A stretch of 64,000 bases of DNA, taken from Dehalococcoides mccartyi. Lineage in GTDB: Bacteria > Chloroflexota > Dehalococcoidia > UBA2979. Positions 16,239 through 27,160 of this stretch are shown here, piece by piece. Every line of letters begins with the position of its first letter. Positions within the stretch are counted from its first letter, which is position 1. The notes under the pieces are model-generated. The model was not told where the DNA came from and ran no database searches. It saw only the letters and a program-made list of their open reading frames with translations. The stretch spans positions 76,421 through 140,420 of the forward strand of contig CAMBFG010000002.1 of the NCBI GenBank assembly GCA_945865925.1. Reading direction: 5' to 3'. The translations under genes and the position numbers were made by a program.

Positions 16239-17036
16239 ATGGATGAGACTCCCTCTCGACGACGAGTACGTCTGCGGGTCCCTGATCGGGTGCGCCCGTT
16301 TCTCCGCCTGGTGGTCGTCGCGCTGATCGTCGTCGCCGCCGACACGGCGACTGCCCAGCTCAGCCGTCGGGGCGGCACCTTCGATTTCGAGCCGGTCACG
16401 GTGCTGCGGATCCTCTCGGCGCTCACGATCCTGCGCTACCCCCTCGCCGGGTTCGTGCTGTCGCTCGAGGTGGACAAGTGGGACTGGTTCTGGCTGGGGA
16501 TGGGTGATCAGAGCCCGGCGGCGCAGGAGGTCTACCAGCACTGGGACAAGAGCGTTGACCTGATCTGCCTGGGCATCGCCGCGATCGTGGTCCTCAAGTG
16601 GCCCGACACGCGGGCGAAGGTATTGGCACTCGGGTCATTCGCGTGGCGGAGCATCGGACTCGCCGTGTACTTCGCCACGGATCAGCGCTGGCTGCTCATC
16701 ATTTTCCCGAACGTCTTCGAGAGCATCTTCCTGCTGTATCTGATCTTCCGAGTCCTCAGCGGCCACCAGCGGATGCTCTACAGCCGAAAGGCGATGGTGC
16801 TGGTCACCCTCGCGCTGCTGATACCAAAGGTGGCGACCGAGATCTTCCTGCACTTACTCAACGACCGCCCATGGAACCGCTACCAGCTGATGTCAGGTGA
16901 CCTCTCGATCCTTGATGCATGGATCTGGGGTGGCCTGCTGTACTTCCTGCCGCTGTTCGCCCTCGTCATGCTCGTGACTCACGCGCACGGCCGGGCCACA
17001 CACGGAGACCCCGAGGCGCAGGTGAGCGCCGTGTAG
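16239..17036 (+). CDS. Hypothetical polytopic membrane protein
   Basis: Unrecognised. About seven hydrophobic segments are visible, including FLRLVVVALIVVAAD near the N-terminus, LLIIFPNVFESIFLLYLIF, MVLVTLALLIPKVATEIFL and WGGLLYFLPLFALVMLV, with a hydrophilic LSLEVDKWDWFW loop. ATG at 16239 gives 265 residues and begins shortly before the first membrane segment. ATG at 16206 is an alternative, and the open frame continues further upstream through the inverted repeat without supporting features. The gene ends just before tRNA-Lys on the other strand. Confidence 0.65.
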   Translation: MDETPSRRRVRLRVPDRVRPFLRLVVVALIVVAADTATAQLSRRGGTFDFEPVTVLRILSALTILRYPLAGFVLSLEVDKWDWFWLGMGDQSPAAQEVYQHWDKSVDLICLGIAAIVVLKWPDTRAKVLALGSFAWRSIGLAVYFATDQRWLLIIFPNVFESIFLLYLIFRVLSGHQRMLYSRKAMVLVTLALLIPKVATEIFLHLLNDRPWNRYQLMSGDLSILDAWIWGGLLYFLPLFALVMLVTHAHGRATHGDPEAQVSAV

Positions 17037-17064
17037 TCGAGGTGGACGAGGGCGTGGGAAGGGT

Positions 17065-17139
17065 TGGTGAGCCCGCTCGGATTCGAACCGAGGACCGATG
17101 GATTAAAAGTCCACTGCTCTACCGCTGAGCTACGGGCCC
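17065..17139 (-). tRNA. tRNA-Lys (anticodon UUU)
   Basis: The minus strand folds as a cloverleaf: acceptor GGGCCCG/CGGGCTC, D-arm GCTC/GAGC, anticodon stem GTGGA/TCCAT around loop CTTTTAA with anticodon TTT, and T-arm CTCGG/CCGAG with GTTCGAAT. The discriminator A is followed by an encoded CCA (17067-17065). Confidence 0.97.
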
Positions 17140-17187
17140 CAGCCTCGGATGGTACACGGCGCGTCGGGTGACGGCCTCCGCCTTGCC

Positions 17188-20100
17188 TCAGCCTGCCGTG
17201 GGGCGGATCAACGAGGTACGCGAGTGCTTCTCCACGTGGACGCGCGAGGGCAGGCGCTCCGACAACTCCTCGACGTGGGAGATGACTCCGACCATCCGAT
17301 TGCCGTCCACGAGCGCCTCGAGGCCCTGCACGGCGAGGTCGAGGGATTCGGCATCCAGCGAGCCGAAGCCCTCGTCCAGGAAGAGGGATTCGAGCGCGAC
17401 CGCGCCGCCGGTACCGGAGATCTCCGGCAGGTGCTCGGACAGTGACAGTGCGAGGGCAAGCGAGGCGAGGAACGTTTCGCCGCCGGAGAGCGTCTTTACC
17501 GATCGTCGCTCATCGCCGTTCTGGTGGTCGAGCACGAGGAAGTCGCCCTTCGCCGTCTGCAGTTCGTAGCGGCCCGTCGAAAACTGCATGAGGCGCAGCG
17601 AGGCGTCGCGCGCGAGCAGTTCGAGCGATTCGCTGAGCAGGAAGTCGACGAAGTGGTCGCTGCGCAACTCGGTGTGGAGTTCGGTCGCCAGCCGGTGGCG
17701 CGCCTCGTGTGTGGCGATCTCGGCGACGCTGGCGGCGGCCTGCTCTGCCTGCTGCTCCGCCTGCACGACGGCCTGGCCGAGGGCACCCGCGCGCAGCGTC
17801 GCATCCTGCTGCTCGGCCTGGTGCTCGCGCTGCGCGGTCGCCAGCGCCGCCTTCGATGGCGCTCCGTCATCGAGGACGTCGCGCCAGGTCCTCGTGAGCG
17901 CATCGACCGCCTGCTGTTCGGCGTCGCGCTGCTTCGCGACGCGCGCGGCCCGTTCCCGCTCGTCTGTCTGTGCGACGTCGAGGGCCGTGCGCGCAGCAAC
18001 GGCTGAGGCCTCGGCAGCGACACATGCCGCTCGTGCTTTCGTAATTGCGGCATCGAGGGCCGCCGCCCGCGCAACCGTCTGCTCGGCAGCAGCGAAGGCT
18101 CGGCGGACTGCGGCGGAGTCACCCTCGACGGTACCCAGCGCAGTGAGACGTTCCGTCGCACCACGATCGTGGTCACGAGCGGTCCGGAGCGATTGTTCGC
18201 GCAGCGCGACTTCGCGCTGTGCAGCGTCCGCCTCGTGCTTCGCGCTGTCGAAGGCGCTGGCGGTCGTCCGCGCTGCGAGGTCCGCGGCGGCAGCCACCTC
18301 GATGGCACGCGTGAGCGCGGCTGGGGATGTGGCGGGCTCACCCGCAGGCGGTGTGGCTCCCAGCGGCCCGAGCGCCACATCGAAAGCGCGTGCGGCGGTG
18401 GAGGCCCGCTCGGCGGCTTGCTCCGCACGGGTTGCGCGGGCCTCCGCCTGCTCGGCTGCCTTCGCCTCGCGCTGCGCCTGCTTCGGCAGATCGAGCGCGG
18501 TGACGCCAAGCGCTTTCACCTCGCCTTCGATCTCGGCGCGGCGTGCGGTCGCCATCGCGAGTGCATCGGCACGCGCCTCGACCCGTTCCGCGGCGACGGC
18601 CGATGCCGAGGCGGCGGTGGAGACCGCGGCCGCGGCCTCTCGGAGAATGCGCTCCGCTTCGACGACCGCGCGTTCAGCCACGTCGAAGTCGGCCTTCGCG
18701 TGCTTCGGCGCTGCGGTCAGGATGTCGCCACAGATCGGGCAGCGGTCGCCCTTCTTCAGGCCGCGCGATAGGTCGGCGGCGGCGTTCGCGCGACGCGCGG
18801 CCTCGGCCTTCTCCCGCGCAGCCGAGGCAACCCGCTCGGCGGCGGTATGCGCCTTCGTGGCGGCCGTGGCGTCTCGCGTCGCCGCTTTCGCGTCGCGGAC
18901 CGCCTCGGCGTGGGCGAGGCTGGCGAGGCGTTCAGTCTCCGCCTCGGCCGCGAGGCGCGTCGCGACCTGTTCGATGGCGAGCACGCGCGCCTGCGACTCC
19001 TGCGCTTCCCTGCGCGCCGCACCCACCTCGGCGGATCGTGCAAGCGCCTCCGCCTGCAGGGCGTCCCGAGCAGCGACGGCGGCAGCGGAGGCACCAACGA
19101 CCTGTGCAGCCGCAGACTCGGCTTTCGTCCGAGCCTGCTGTAGCGCGCGTTCCGCCTGCTTCGAGACACGCACGGCAGCGGCAGCGCCGGCCTCGGCCGT
19201 GGCGTGGTCGCGTTCCGCGGTTGCGAGGGCGATGTGTGCCGCCTCGACGTCGCGGAGCGCCGCGTCTCGTCGGTCGAGGAGCGCGACCTGGACACGGAGC
19301 GCTTCGTGTGCCTCGCGGTCGTAGGCAAGGGCGGCACGATCCGCCTCGGCTGTGGCGGCCTGACGTTGCGCGTCGACGGCTGCTTGCTGCGCTGTATCGA
19401 GCGTCTGCTTCGCGGTCTGCGTCGCCTGTGCGGCGCGCTCCGCCTCGGCGGTTGCCTCCGATGCTGCCTGTCGAGCCGCCTCGAAGGTACGCCAGCAGTC
19501 GGCCAGGCCGCGCAGCACCTCGAAGCGTGTGGTGAGCGCTTCGAGCCGTACCCGCGCCGCTGCCTCATCGGCGCGGAGCACAGCGATCCGCTCCGGCGTC
19601 GCGAGGTCGAGCGAGGCGAGTTGCGCGCGCAGGGTGTCCGCAGCCGCCCTAGCCGTGCTGGCGCGCGTGCCAGCGATCTGACGCGCCGTCTCGTAGACAT
19701 CGAGCCCAATGAGACGCGAGAGGATCTCACGGCGGTCGCGTGGTTCGCCTCGGAGGAACGCGTCGAAGGCGCCCTGCGGCAGCACCATGGTGCGGGTGAA
19801 GGTCGCGTAGTCCATGCCGAGGAGACGCTCGACGTGCGTCTTCACCTCGGTCGTGCGGTCCGCGATCGGCTCCCAGTTGCCCGAAGCGTCGCGGCGCTCG
19901 AGGCGTACCGCGCCGGGGCCCTTGGTCAGTGCGCGACGCGCGACCTGGTAGCGACGGCCACGCGTCTCGAATTCGAGTTTGACGTGCATCGACGTCTCGC
20001 CTTGCGAGATCAGCTGGCCCACGCTGGTGCCCACGCGCGGCACTTGGCCGAAGAGTGCCCAGGTCATGGCGTCCAGCAGCGAGGACTTACCGGCGCCGGT

Positions 20101-20199
20101 GGGGCCGGTGATGACGAACAGTCGTCGCCCCTCGAAGTCGAGGGTGGCCTGCTCACGGAACGCCGTGAACCCCTGCAGTTCGAGGCGTACGGGCCTCAC
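17188..20199 (-). CDS. sbcC: SbcC/Rad50-like ATPase of the DNA-end-processing complex
   Basis: A 1003-residue SMC-like ATPase. Walker A GPTGAGKSS sits at 32-40. Long Ala/Arg/Glu/Gln-rich coiled coils follow, with the zinc hook CPIC near 485. The return coil ends in the ABC signature LSGGET near 905 and Walker B LESLFLDEGFGSLD near 938. It pairs with the SbcD nuclease to open hairpins and resect protein-blocked ends. GTG at 20199 begins 13 nt after the sbcD stop. It is the last gene of the nurA-herA-sbcD-sbcC operon. Its strongly biased coil composition creates long open antisense frames, which are not genes. Confidence 0.95.
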   Translation of the reverse strand: MRPVRLELQGFTAFREQATLDFEGRRLFVITGPTGAGKSSLLDAMTWALFGQVPRVGTSVGQLISQGETSMHVKLEFETRGRRYQVARRALTKGPGAVRLERRDASGNWEPIADRTTEVKTHVERLLGMDYATFTRTMVLPQGAFDAFLRGEPRDRREILSRLIGLDVYETARQIAGTRASTARAAADTLRAQLASLDLATPERIAVLRADEAAARVRLEALTTRFEVLRGLADCWRTFEAARQAASEATAEAERAAQATQTAKQTLDTAQQAAVDAQRQAATAEADRAALAYDREAHEALRVQVALLDRRDAALRDVEAAHIALATAERDHATAEAGAAAAVRVSKQAERALQQARTKAESAAAQVVGASAAAVAARDALQAEALARSAEVGAARREAQESQARVLAIEQVATRLAAEAETERLASLAHAEAVRDAKAATRDATAATKAHTAAERVASAAREKAEAARRANAAADLSRGLKKGDRCPICGDILTAAPKHAKADFDVAERAVVEAERILREAAAAVSTAASASAVAAERVEARADALAMATARRAEIEGEVKALGVTALDLPKQAQREAKAAEQAEARATRAEQAAERASTAARAFDVALGPLGATPPAGEPATSPAALTRAIEVAAAADLAARTTASAFDSAKHEADAAQREVALREQSLRTARDHDRGATERLTALGTVEGDSAAVRRAFAAAEQTVARAAALDAAITKARAACVAAEASAVAARTALDVAQTDERERAARVAKQRDAEQQAVDALTRTWRDVLDDGAPSKAALATAQREHQAEQQDATLRAGALGQAVVQAEQQAEQAAASVAEIATHEARHRLATELHTELRSDHFVDFLLSESLELLARDASLRLMQFSTGRYELQTAKGDFLVLDHQNGDERRSVKTLSGGETFLASLALALSLSEHLPEISGTGGAVALESLFLDEGFGSLDAESLDLAVQGLEALVDGNRMVGVISHVEELSERLPSRVHVEKHSRTSLIRPTAG

Positions 20200-20212
20200 G
20201 CCCGGCTCCCGG

Positions 20213-21376
20213 TCATGTCTGCGCCGTCGCTTCCTCCACCACCTCGCGGAACAGGGCGACGAGGTCGGGCGCCGGTTCCTTGCCGTGCGAGGAGGCGTAG
20301 TAACGGGTGAACTGCTCGGCGGGCTTCAGGTGTTTGAACTCGGGGTCGGCGAGCGCCCGCTCCTCGCGTGCCACCTCGACGCGCACGTCGACGCAGTTGG
20401 CGAGGGCCTCACGCACCCGGGGTGCGATCCCCGTCTCGTAAGCATCGAGACCCACAACTGCGCGAATGTACGCATCCGGTCGCGCGAGGCCCTGCGTGAT
20501 GACCTCGTCCAGTGTGCCGCGCACCTCGATGAGGGGCCGGCCCGAGGTGAACGGGACGAACTCACGTTGCACGGGGCGGCCGGGGTGGGCCTCGACGACC
20601 CAGACGCCCTTCTGCTGGTCGCGTTCGCCGAAGTCCATCTGAAGCAGCGAGCCGGAGTAGGCCGCTGGCGAGGGGGTACCGACGATGTCCTGCGGCTGGT
20701 GGACGTGGCCGAGAGCGGAGTAGTGCGCGTTCGTCGGGATCGCGGCGGGCGGCACGGCGTAGGTCTGGCCGATGTGCAGCCGGCGCTCAGAGCCATCGGT
20801 CATCGCGATCTGCGCGCCGTCCACGAACACGTGCGACGCGAGGATGTTCACGGTCTCCGGCGTGAACGCCTTCGCGACGTGCCGGTACAACTCCGACAGT
20901 TGCCCCGCGTAGCCCTGGAACGCCTCCTCGCGCGGGCCAAGGATCGCCTCGAGGTCAGCGGCGCGCCCCTCGGGCACCCATGGGATCGCGGCGATCTTCG
21001 CTGTTTCGCCACCACGCTCGATGGTGATGACGCCGCCATCCTCCGGGCCGCGGACAGCCGACTGCACATGGACACCGAGCAACTCCGCGAGTCTCCCCAG
21101 CGCGTCGAGGCGGCGCGGGTGGTCGTGGTTCCCGGCGATCAGCACGACCTCGACCTTTGCCTCGACGAGGGCGCGGAGCGTCGTGGTCAGCAGCCGTTCA
21201 GCCTCGGGTGGCGGCGACGTCGAGTCGTAGATGTCGCCGCAGACGAGGACGACATCGACACTCCGGTCACGCGCGATGGCGCAGACCTCGGCCAGCACCG
21301 CTTCGAACTCAATGGTGCGACTGCGACCGCGAATTGTGCGGCCGAGGTGCCAGTCGGCGGTGTGCAGGAAGCGCAC
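20213..21376 (-). CDS. sbcD: SbcD/Mre11-like exonuclease
   Basis: A 387-residue calcineurin-like nuclease. The phosphoesterase motifs are HTADWHLGR (5-13), CGDIYDS (46-52), AGNHDHPRR (81-89) and, further on, ASHVFVDGA and YSALGHVHQPQ. It forms a Mn-dependent nuclease with SbcC. GTG at 21376 lies 2 nt after the herA stop, so translation is coupled. The C-terminal region ending HGKEPAPDLVALFREVVEE is the SbcC-contact part in relatives. The open frame continues upstream only as antisense noise within herA. Confidence 0.95.
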   Translation of the reverse strand: MRFLHTADWHLGRTIRGRSRTIEFEAVLAEVCAIARDRSVDVVLVCGDIYDSTSPPPEAERLLTTTLRALVEAKVEVVLIAGNHDHPRRLDALGRLAELLGVHVQSAVRGPEDGGVITIERGGETAKIAAIPWVPEGRAADLEAILGPREEAFQGYAGQLSELYRHVAKAFTPETVNILASHVFVDGAQIAMTDGSERRLHIGQTYAVPPAAIPTNAHYSALGHVHQPQDIVGTPSPAAYSGSLLQMDFGERDQQKGVWVVEAHPGRPVQREFVPFTSGRPLIEVRGTLDEVITQGLARPDAYIRAVVGLDAYETGIAPRVREALANCVDVRVEVAREERALADPEFKHLKPAEQFTRYYASSHGKEPAPDLVALFREVVEEATAQT

Positions 21377-21378
21377 GC

Positions 21379-23126
<1,748 letters not shown>

Positions 23127-23130
<4 letters not shown>

Positions 23131-24119
23131 TCGGCGAGACCGCGTGCGAGGTCGGTGAGGAGCAGCCGGTAGATCAGCCGGCGGTCGCCGAGGAGATGCG
23201 TCAGCCGCGCCTCGAGGGCGCCCGTCGGCGTGAGGTTCTGCGGCGCGCGCGGGTCGCGCACGGGCGAGGAAGCGAGACGCGGCAGCAGCGTCGCGGTCAG
23301 GTCGGCGAGTTCGCGTGCGCCCTCGACCCCCACGGCCTGCGAACACTCGAGGCGCAAGACACCGCCGAGCGGATGGATGGGGCCTTCGATGTGAGCGATG
23401 CGGACGTACCAGGAATAGCGCCCGTCGCGCAGGTGGTCGGCGCCGGCGCCCTTCGCCTCGATGCTGAACAGCGGCGTGCGCTCACCGGGGAGCAGCGTCG
23501 GCAGCAGCGCGACCTCGCGGGCGGGGACGTACCACTCCTGCACGCGCTTGATGTAGCCGACGACTCGGCGGCCCGGGTGGCGCAGCCCGCGCAGCGGGCC
23601 GTCTACCAGCGTGAGCCAGGACTCGTCCTCGCTCAGCGACTCGGCGAGGTGCGCCTCCGCGTCCAGCATCGAGCGGTTCATCGCGTCGACGAGGTCGTCC
23701 GCACTCTTGGCCCGCGGCACCGCGCGCGCGCGAAAGTCGAGGCGGGCGCTGCCGGCGCGGAGGATCCGGTCGGCCGCGCCGACACCCGTGTGCAGGTACT
23801 GCCGCACGACCTCGGTCGCCTCGTCCACGACGCGCGCGGCGGCGGGCTCGCAGGCGACGACGCCGACGGCGTACGAGGCGAAGAGGCCGAACGTGGGGAG
23901 GCCATCGAGGTCGTCGTCCAGGGCGTGGGCCTCGGCGCGACGGACGCCATCGACGATGCGGACGCGGAGGGGTGGGGTGGTGCCGGGCGTGATAGGGGCC
24001 CAGATGTCCCGTTCGACACGCAGATCCACGTCGCCGCGGTCGGCCTCGTCAGCCTCGGCAGCGTCCATGCGCATCGCGGTGCCGTATTCGGGCGACCACG
24101 GGAGCAGGCGGACGGGCAT
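23127..24119 (-). CDS. nurA: NurA-domain 5'-3' nuclease
   Basis: A 330-residue NurA nuclease. The metal-binding acidic positions show in RIVDGVRRAE (D57) and TLVDGPLRGL (D173), followed by the conserved GYIKR (188-192) and SWYVRIAH. NurA works with HerA to degrade one strand at DNA ends. It is the first gene of the operon; a TACAAT -10 lies about 32 bp upstream of the ATG at 24119. The order nurA-herA-mre11-rad50 is the archaeal arrangement, here with SbcD and SbcC as the bacterial versions. Confidence 0.87.
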
Positions 24120-24151
24120 GCGTCGATCCGGTGTCCTGGGGAGACCGCCCG

Positions 24152-24157
24152 ATTGTA
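24152..24157 (-). promoter_or_regulatory. -10 TACAAT of the nurA-herA-sbcDC operon
   Basis: TACAAT on the minus strand is the closest match to TATAAT in this stretch and lies 32 bp before the nurA ATG. The monooxygenase at 24240 is transcribed the other way, with a possible TACCAT of its own near 24209. Confidence 0.45.
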
Positions 24158-24239
24158 CGCGCGCGAGGACTTCCGCACATCCGTTCGCTTACGCCTCGGC
24201 GGACGGGCCTACCATCCGCCCGCAGACCGGGGGTGCAAG

Positions 24240-25238
24240 ATGCGTATCGGGATGTCGATCGGGCTAGGCCAGGACTGGCGCGAGTCAGTCAAGACGGCGC
24301 AGATCGCGGAGGAACTCGGCGTCGAGTTCTTGTCCACCGGCGAGGCCTGGGGCGCGTCCGCGATCCCGTGGCTCGCGGTCGTCGCCGCGAACACCTCGAA
24401 GGTCACGATTGGCACCAACATCCTGAACGTGTTCTCGCGTTCCCCTGCCGCGATCGCGCAGGAATTCGCCACGATGGAACAGATCTCGGGCGGCCGGATG
24501 GCCCTCGGCCTCGGCTCCTCCGGGGAATACGTGATCGAGCACTTCCACGGCGTGCCATTCAAGAAGCCGCTGCGTCGCCTCCGCGAATACATCGAGATCT
24601 TCGACATGCTGATCGCTGGCCAGCCCCTGAACTACGAGGGCGAGATCTTCACCCTCAAGCGCGACTTCCGGCTGAATTACGAGCGCCCGAGGACCAAGGT
24701 GCCGGTGTACGTGGCCGCGATCACACCAGCGTCCATCCGCCAGACCGGTGCGATCGCCGATGGCATCCTCCCGATCCACTGGCCGAAGCAGCACTTCGAG
24801 ACGCTGCGCGGCGAACTACGCGCCGGGGCGAAGGAAGCGGGTCGGCCCGCCGACCAGCCGTTCACCATCGCCCCGTACACGAAGGTGTCGATCCTAGATG
24901 GGTCGTCTGAGGACGAGGCACTGTGGCACGAGGGGCGCCGGCTCCTCCAGTACTACATCAACCGGATGGGCGTCTTCTACTGGCAGATGCTGGAGCGCAA
25001 CGGGTTCGCGGACGAAGTGGCGAAGTCCAAGGCGGCTTGGGCCGCCCGGGACGCCGAGGGCTCGATCGCCGCGATTTCGGACGACATGGTGCGCGCCTGC
25101 CAGGTCATCGGTTCGATCGACGAGGTGCGCGAGCAGCTGAAGGAACGCGCCACCCTCGGCGCGGATCTTCAGATCCTCTACTCGCCCGCCGGCGACTCGA
25201 AGGCTGTCGGGAAGTGGCTGGAGTCCGTGCTGCGATAA
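24240..25238 (+). CDS. LLM-class F420/FMN-dependent oxidoreductase, paralogue A
   Basis: A 332-residue luciferase-like TIM barrel: MRIGMSIGLG start, FLSTGEAWG, TIGTNILNVFSRSP, SGGRMALGLGSSG and VIEHFHGVPF. It is clearly paralogous to the gene at 31277, sharing the NxFSRxPAA, GLGSSG and EHFHG blocks, while the one at 1965 is more distant. The GLGSSG and EAWG blocks resemble F420-dependent methylene-H4MPT reductase-like enzymes, so F420 use is plausible but unproven. It is divergent from nurA. The ATG has no strong ribosome site. Confidence 0.85.
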   Translation: MRIGMSIGLGQDWRESVKTAQIAEELGVEFLSTGEAWGASAIPWLAVVAANTSKVTIGTNILNVFSRSPAAIAQEFATMEQISGGRMALGLGSSGEYVIEHFHGVPFKKPLRRLREYIEIFDMLIAGQPLNYEGEIFTLKRDFRLNYERPRTKVPVYVAAITPASIRQTGAIADGILPIHWPKQHFETLRGELRAGAKEAGRPADQPFTIAPYTKVSILDGSSEDEALWHEGRRLLQYYINRMGVFYWQMLERNGFADEVAKSKAAWAARDAEGSIAAISDDMVRACQVIGSIDEVREQLKERATLGADLQILYSPAGDSKAVGKWLESVLR

Positions 25239-25296
25239 CGCACGTGGCGACCTCGATCCCGCGCCGAAGCCCCTCCCGCTCACGCACCGGCGGGCG

Positions 25297-25302
25297 TAGG
25301 CT
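25297..25302 (+). promoter_or_regulatory. -10 hexamer TAGGCT of leaderless menG
   Basis: TAGGCT ends 6 nt before the menG ATG at 25309 with no ribosome site between. Confidence 0.5.
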
Positions 25303-25308
25303 CGACGC

Positions 25309-26046
25309 ATGACCGCCGACCGCACCGACCGGCTGTTCGAGGATGGCGCCGCGCGCGCCGCCTACGTCCAGACGATGTTCGGCGATATCTCTCCGCGCTA
25401 CGACCTCATGAACCGCGTGATGACCGTCGGCCAGGATCAGGGCTGGCGTCGCCGTGCCGCGCGGGCTGTCGTCCGGCCGGGCGACACCGTCGTCGATGCC
25501 GGCACGGGGACAGGCGACCTCGCGCTCGCGTGCATCGATGCCGGCGCGGCGCAGGTGATCGGCCTCGATTTCGCGGGGACCATGCTGACCCGCGCGCGCG
25601 CAAAGTCGGAACGCGAACAGTTCGGGCACACCGGGTTTGCCCTCGGCGACGCGACCCGCCTCCCGCTGCCCGATGCGAGCGTCGATGTCTGGTGTTCCGC
25701 ATTCATGGTGCGCAACATCCCCGACCTGGACGCCGCACTGCGCGAGGCGGCGCGCGTCCTCCGCCCCGGCGGACGTCTCGCCGTCCTCGAAATTCCGAAG
25801 ATGGACGGCGGGCTGCTGCGACCGTTCGCGCGCGTGCATTTCAACCAGGTGGTGCCGCGCCTCGGACGGCTGATCTCGGGTCACAGCAGCGCGTACACGT
25901 ACCTACCGGTGTCCGTCGATCACTTCCTCACGCCTCGCGAGTTCACTGCGCGCCTGCGCGCCGCGGGATTCGAGGTGACGCAGGTGCGCCGCCTGATGTT
26001 CGGGACGGTGGCTATGCACGTGGCCCGGAAGCCGGAGGTGCTCTGA
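25309..26046 (+). CDS. menG: Demethylmenaquinone / 2-polyprenyl-benzoquinol methyltransferase
   Basis: A 245-residue SAM methyltransferase of the UbiE/MenG family, which performs the last C-methylation in menaquinone (or ubiquinone) synthesis at the membrane surface. Diagnostic blocks are the YDLMNRVMTVGQDQGWRRR start, the SAM motif VVDAGTGTGDLAL (61-73), LGDATRLPLPD and the MVRNIPDLDAALREAARVL stretch. Menaquinone is the more likely product for this kind of organism (inference). The gene appears leaderless; the SRPBCC gene starts on its stop codon (TGATG). Confidence 0.92.
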   Translation: MTADRTDRLFEDGAARAAYVQTMFGDISPRYDLMNRVMTVGQDQGWRRRAARAVVRPGDTVVDAGTGTGDLALACIDAGAAQVIGLDFAGTMLTRARAKSEREQFGHTGFALGDATRLPLPDASVDVWCSAFMVRNIPDLDAALREAARVLRPGGRLAVLEIPKMDGGLLRPFARVHFNQVVPRLGRLISGHSSAYTYLPVSVDHFLTPREFTARLRAAGFEVTQVRRLMFGTVAMHVARKPEVL

Positions 26047-26468
26047 TGCGTTACGAACACACCATCGACATCGCCGCGCCCGTCGACGCGATCTGGCGCG
26101 TCCTCGCGGACATCGAACACTGGCCTGACTGGACGCCCACGATGACGAGCATCGAGGCCCTCGACCCGTTGCCGCTCCGAGTCGGCCTGCGCGCGCGGGT
26201 GACGCAGCCGGGCTTGCGGCCCGCGGTGCTCACGGTCACGGCCGTCGAGGAGGGGCGGCGCTTCCTCTGGGGTACGAAGCAGCCCGGCCTCGCCTTCAAC
26301 GGAGACCATGTGATCGCATCGTCACCGGACGGTTCGCGCGTCCGCCTGCTCGCGGAGTTCACGGGCCTGCTCGCGCCCGTCGTTGGAGCGATCTACGGCA
26401 AGAAGGTGCGGGCCTACGTCACCACGGAGGCGGAGTCGCTGAAGGCGCGCGTCGAAGGCTCGAAATAG
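26046..26468 (+). CDS. SRPBCC (START/Bet v1-like) protein
   Basis: A 140-residue helix-grip protein. The start YEHTIDIAAPVDAIWRVLAD followed by WPDWTP is the classic polyketide cyclase / SRPBCC pattern, and the C-terminal helix has GAIYGKKVRAYVTTEAESL. These proteins bind hydrophobic ligands. Since its ATG overlaps the menG stop, a link to quinone handling is possible, but family members in such positions are unstudied. It ends 6 nt before the convergent haemoglobin gene. Confidence 0.8.
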   Translation: MRYEHTIDIAAPVDAIWRVLADIEHWPDWTPTMTSIEALDPLPLRVGLRARVTQPGLRPAVLTVTAVEEGRRFLWGTKQPGLAFNGDHVIASSPDGSRVRLLAEFTGLLAPVVGAIYGKKVRAYVTTEAESLKARVEGSK

Positions 26469-26474
26469 CGACGC

Positions 26475-26927
26475 CTACTGCAGGAACGTCTCGCCGAGCG
26501 GCTCGCGCGGGACTTCGTCGCCCGCGTTGACCATGTGCTTGGCAAGCGGGCCGAGGCCGGCGAAGACCTCCTGCATCTCCCGCTCCGCCACACCTGCCGC
26601 ACGGAACGCCTCACCCATGTGGCGGAGCCAGAGGCCGGCCGCCCGCTCGTCGATGACGAAGGGGAAGTGCCGCATCCGCAGTCGAGGGTGCCCGAAGCGT
26701 TCGGAGTAGCGCGGCTCGCCCCCCAGCCACTGCTCCAGGAACAGCGCCTGCTTCTCCCGCCCCTCAGCGAGGTCGACGGGGAACACTCGCCGCAGCTCCT
26801 CGTCCGCCTCCACCCGGTCGTAGAACTCGCTGACGACACGCTCGACGACAGCGCGACCACCGACGCGCTCGAAGAGGCCCGGTTCACGACTCGCAGGCGC
26901 GCGCGGCGGGATCACTGACTCGTTCAT
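26475..26927 (-). CDS. glbO: Group II truncated haemoglobin
   Basis: A 150-residue trHb of the GlbO type. A helix-B FYDRVEADEELRRVFP (35-50), the WLGGEPRYSERFGHP loop, proximal His87 in LRMRHFPF, and a Trp near 100 are seen. Such proteins bind O2 or NO tightly and are linked to oxidative or nitrosative stress. The ATG overlaps the stop of the upstream 58-residue Cys protein (ATGA), which pairs the two genes. Confidence 0.92.
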   Translation of the reverse strand: MNESVIPPRAPASREPGLFERVGGRAVVERVVSEFYDRVEADEELRRVFPVDLAEGREKQALFLEQWLGGEPRYSERFGHPRLRMRHFPFVIDERAAGLWLRHMGEAFRAAGVAEREMQEVFAGLGPLAKHMVNAGDEVPREPLGETFLQ

Positions 26928-27100
26928 CCCTCATCCTTCGCCAACTCGAAGCCGGCGCACTCGAGGCGCGGGAGGCTCGGGTATTTCGCGTAGCGCGCGT
27001 CGAGGTCGCTGCGACGGCAGCGCAGGAACACTGAACCTCGTGCGCTGCGGACGGCGTCCGCCCAGTCGCATGCGCCACACAGTCCCGCTTCGCCAGCCAT
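26924..27100 (-). CDS. Small four-Cys protein (58 residues)
   Basis: A short conserved-looking protein with cysteines at 8, 11, 28 and 48: CGAC, then RGSVFLRCRRS, then YPSLPRLECAGFEL. This C-x2-C...C...C layout around an RGS-F and a KYP-LP block recurs in small hypothetical proteins of several phyla and would suit one zinc ion or an Fe-S centre. ATG at 27100; the TGA overlaps the haemoglobin ATG, so the two are translated together. No function is known. Divergent from the gene at 27161. Confidence 0.7.
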   Translation of the reverse strand: MAGEAGLCGACDWADAVRSARGSVFLRCRRSDLDARYAKYPSLPRLECAGFELAKDEG

Positions 27101-27160
27101 CGCCGCCCCCGCCTCGCTTCATCGAGTGTAGACAGTAGGATGGGAGCCAGAGGTGACGCG

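Noticed and set aside
17588-19324. Very long plus-strand open frame antisense to sbcC
   Set aside because: It has Ser/Ala/Arg-rich shadow composition produced by the GC-rich coiled-coil codons of sbcC; the minus-strand protein has complete ATPase and zinc-hook motifs.
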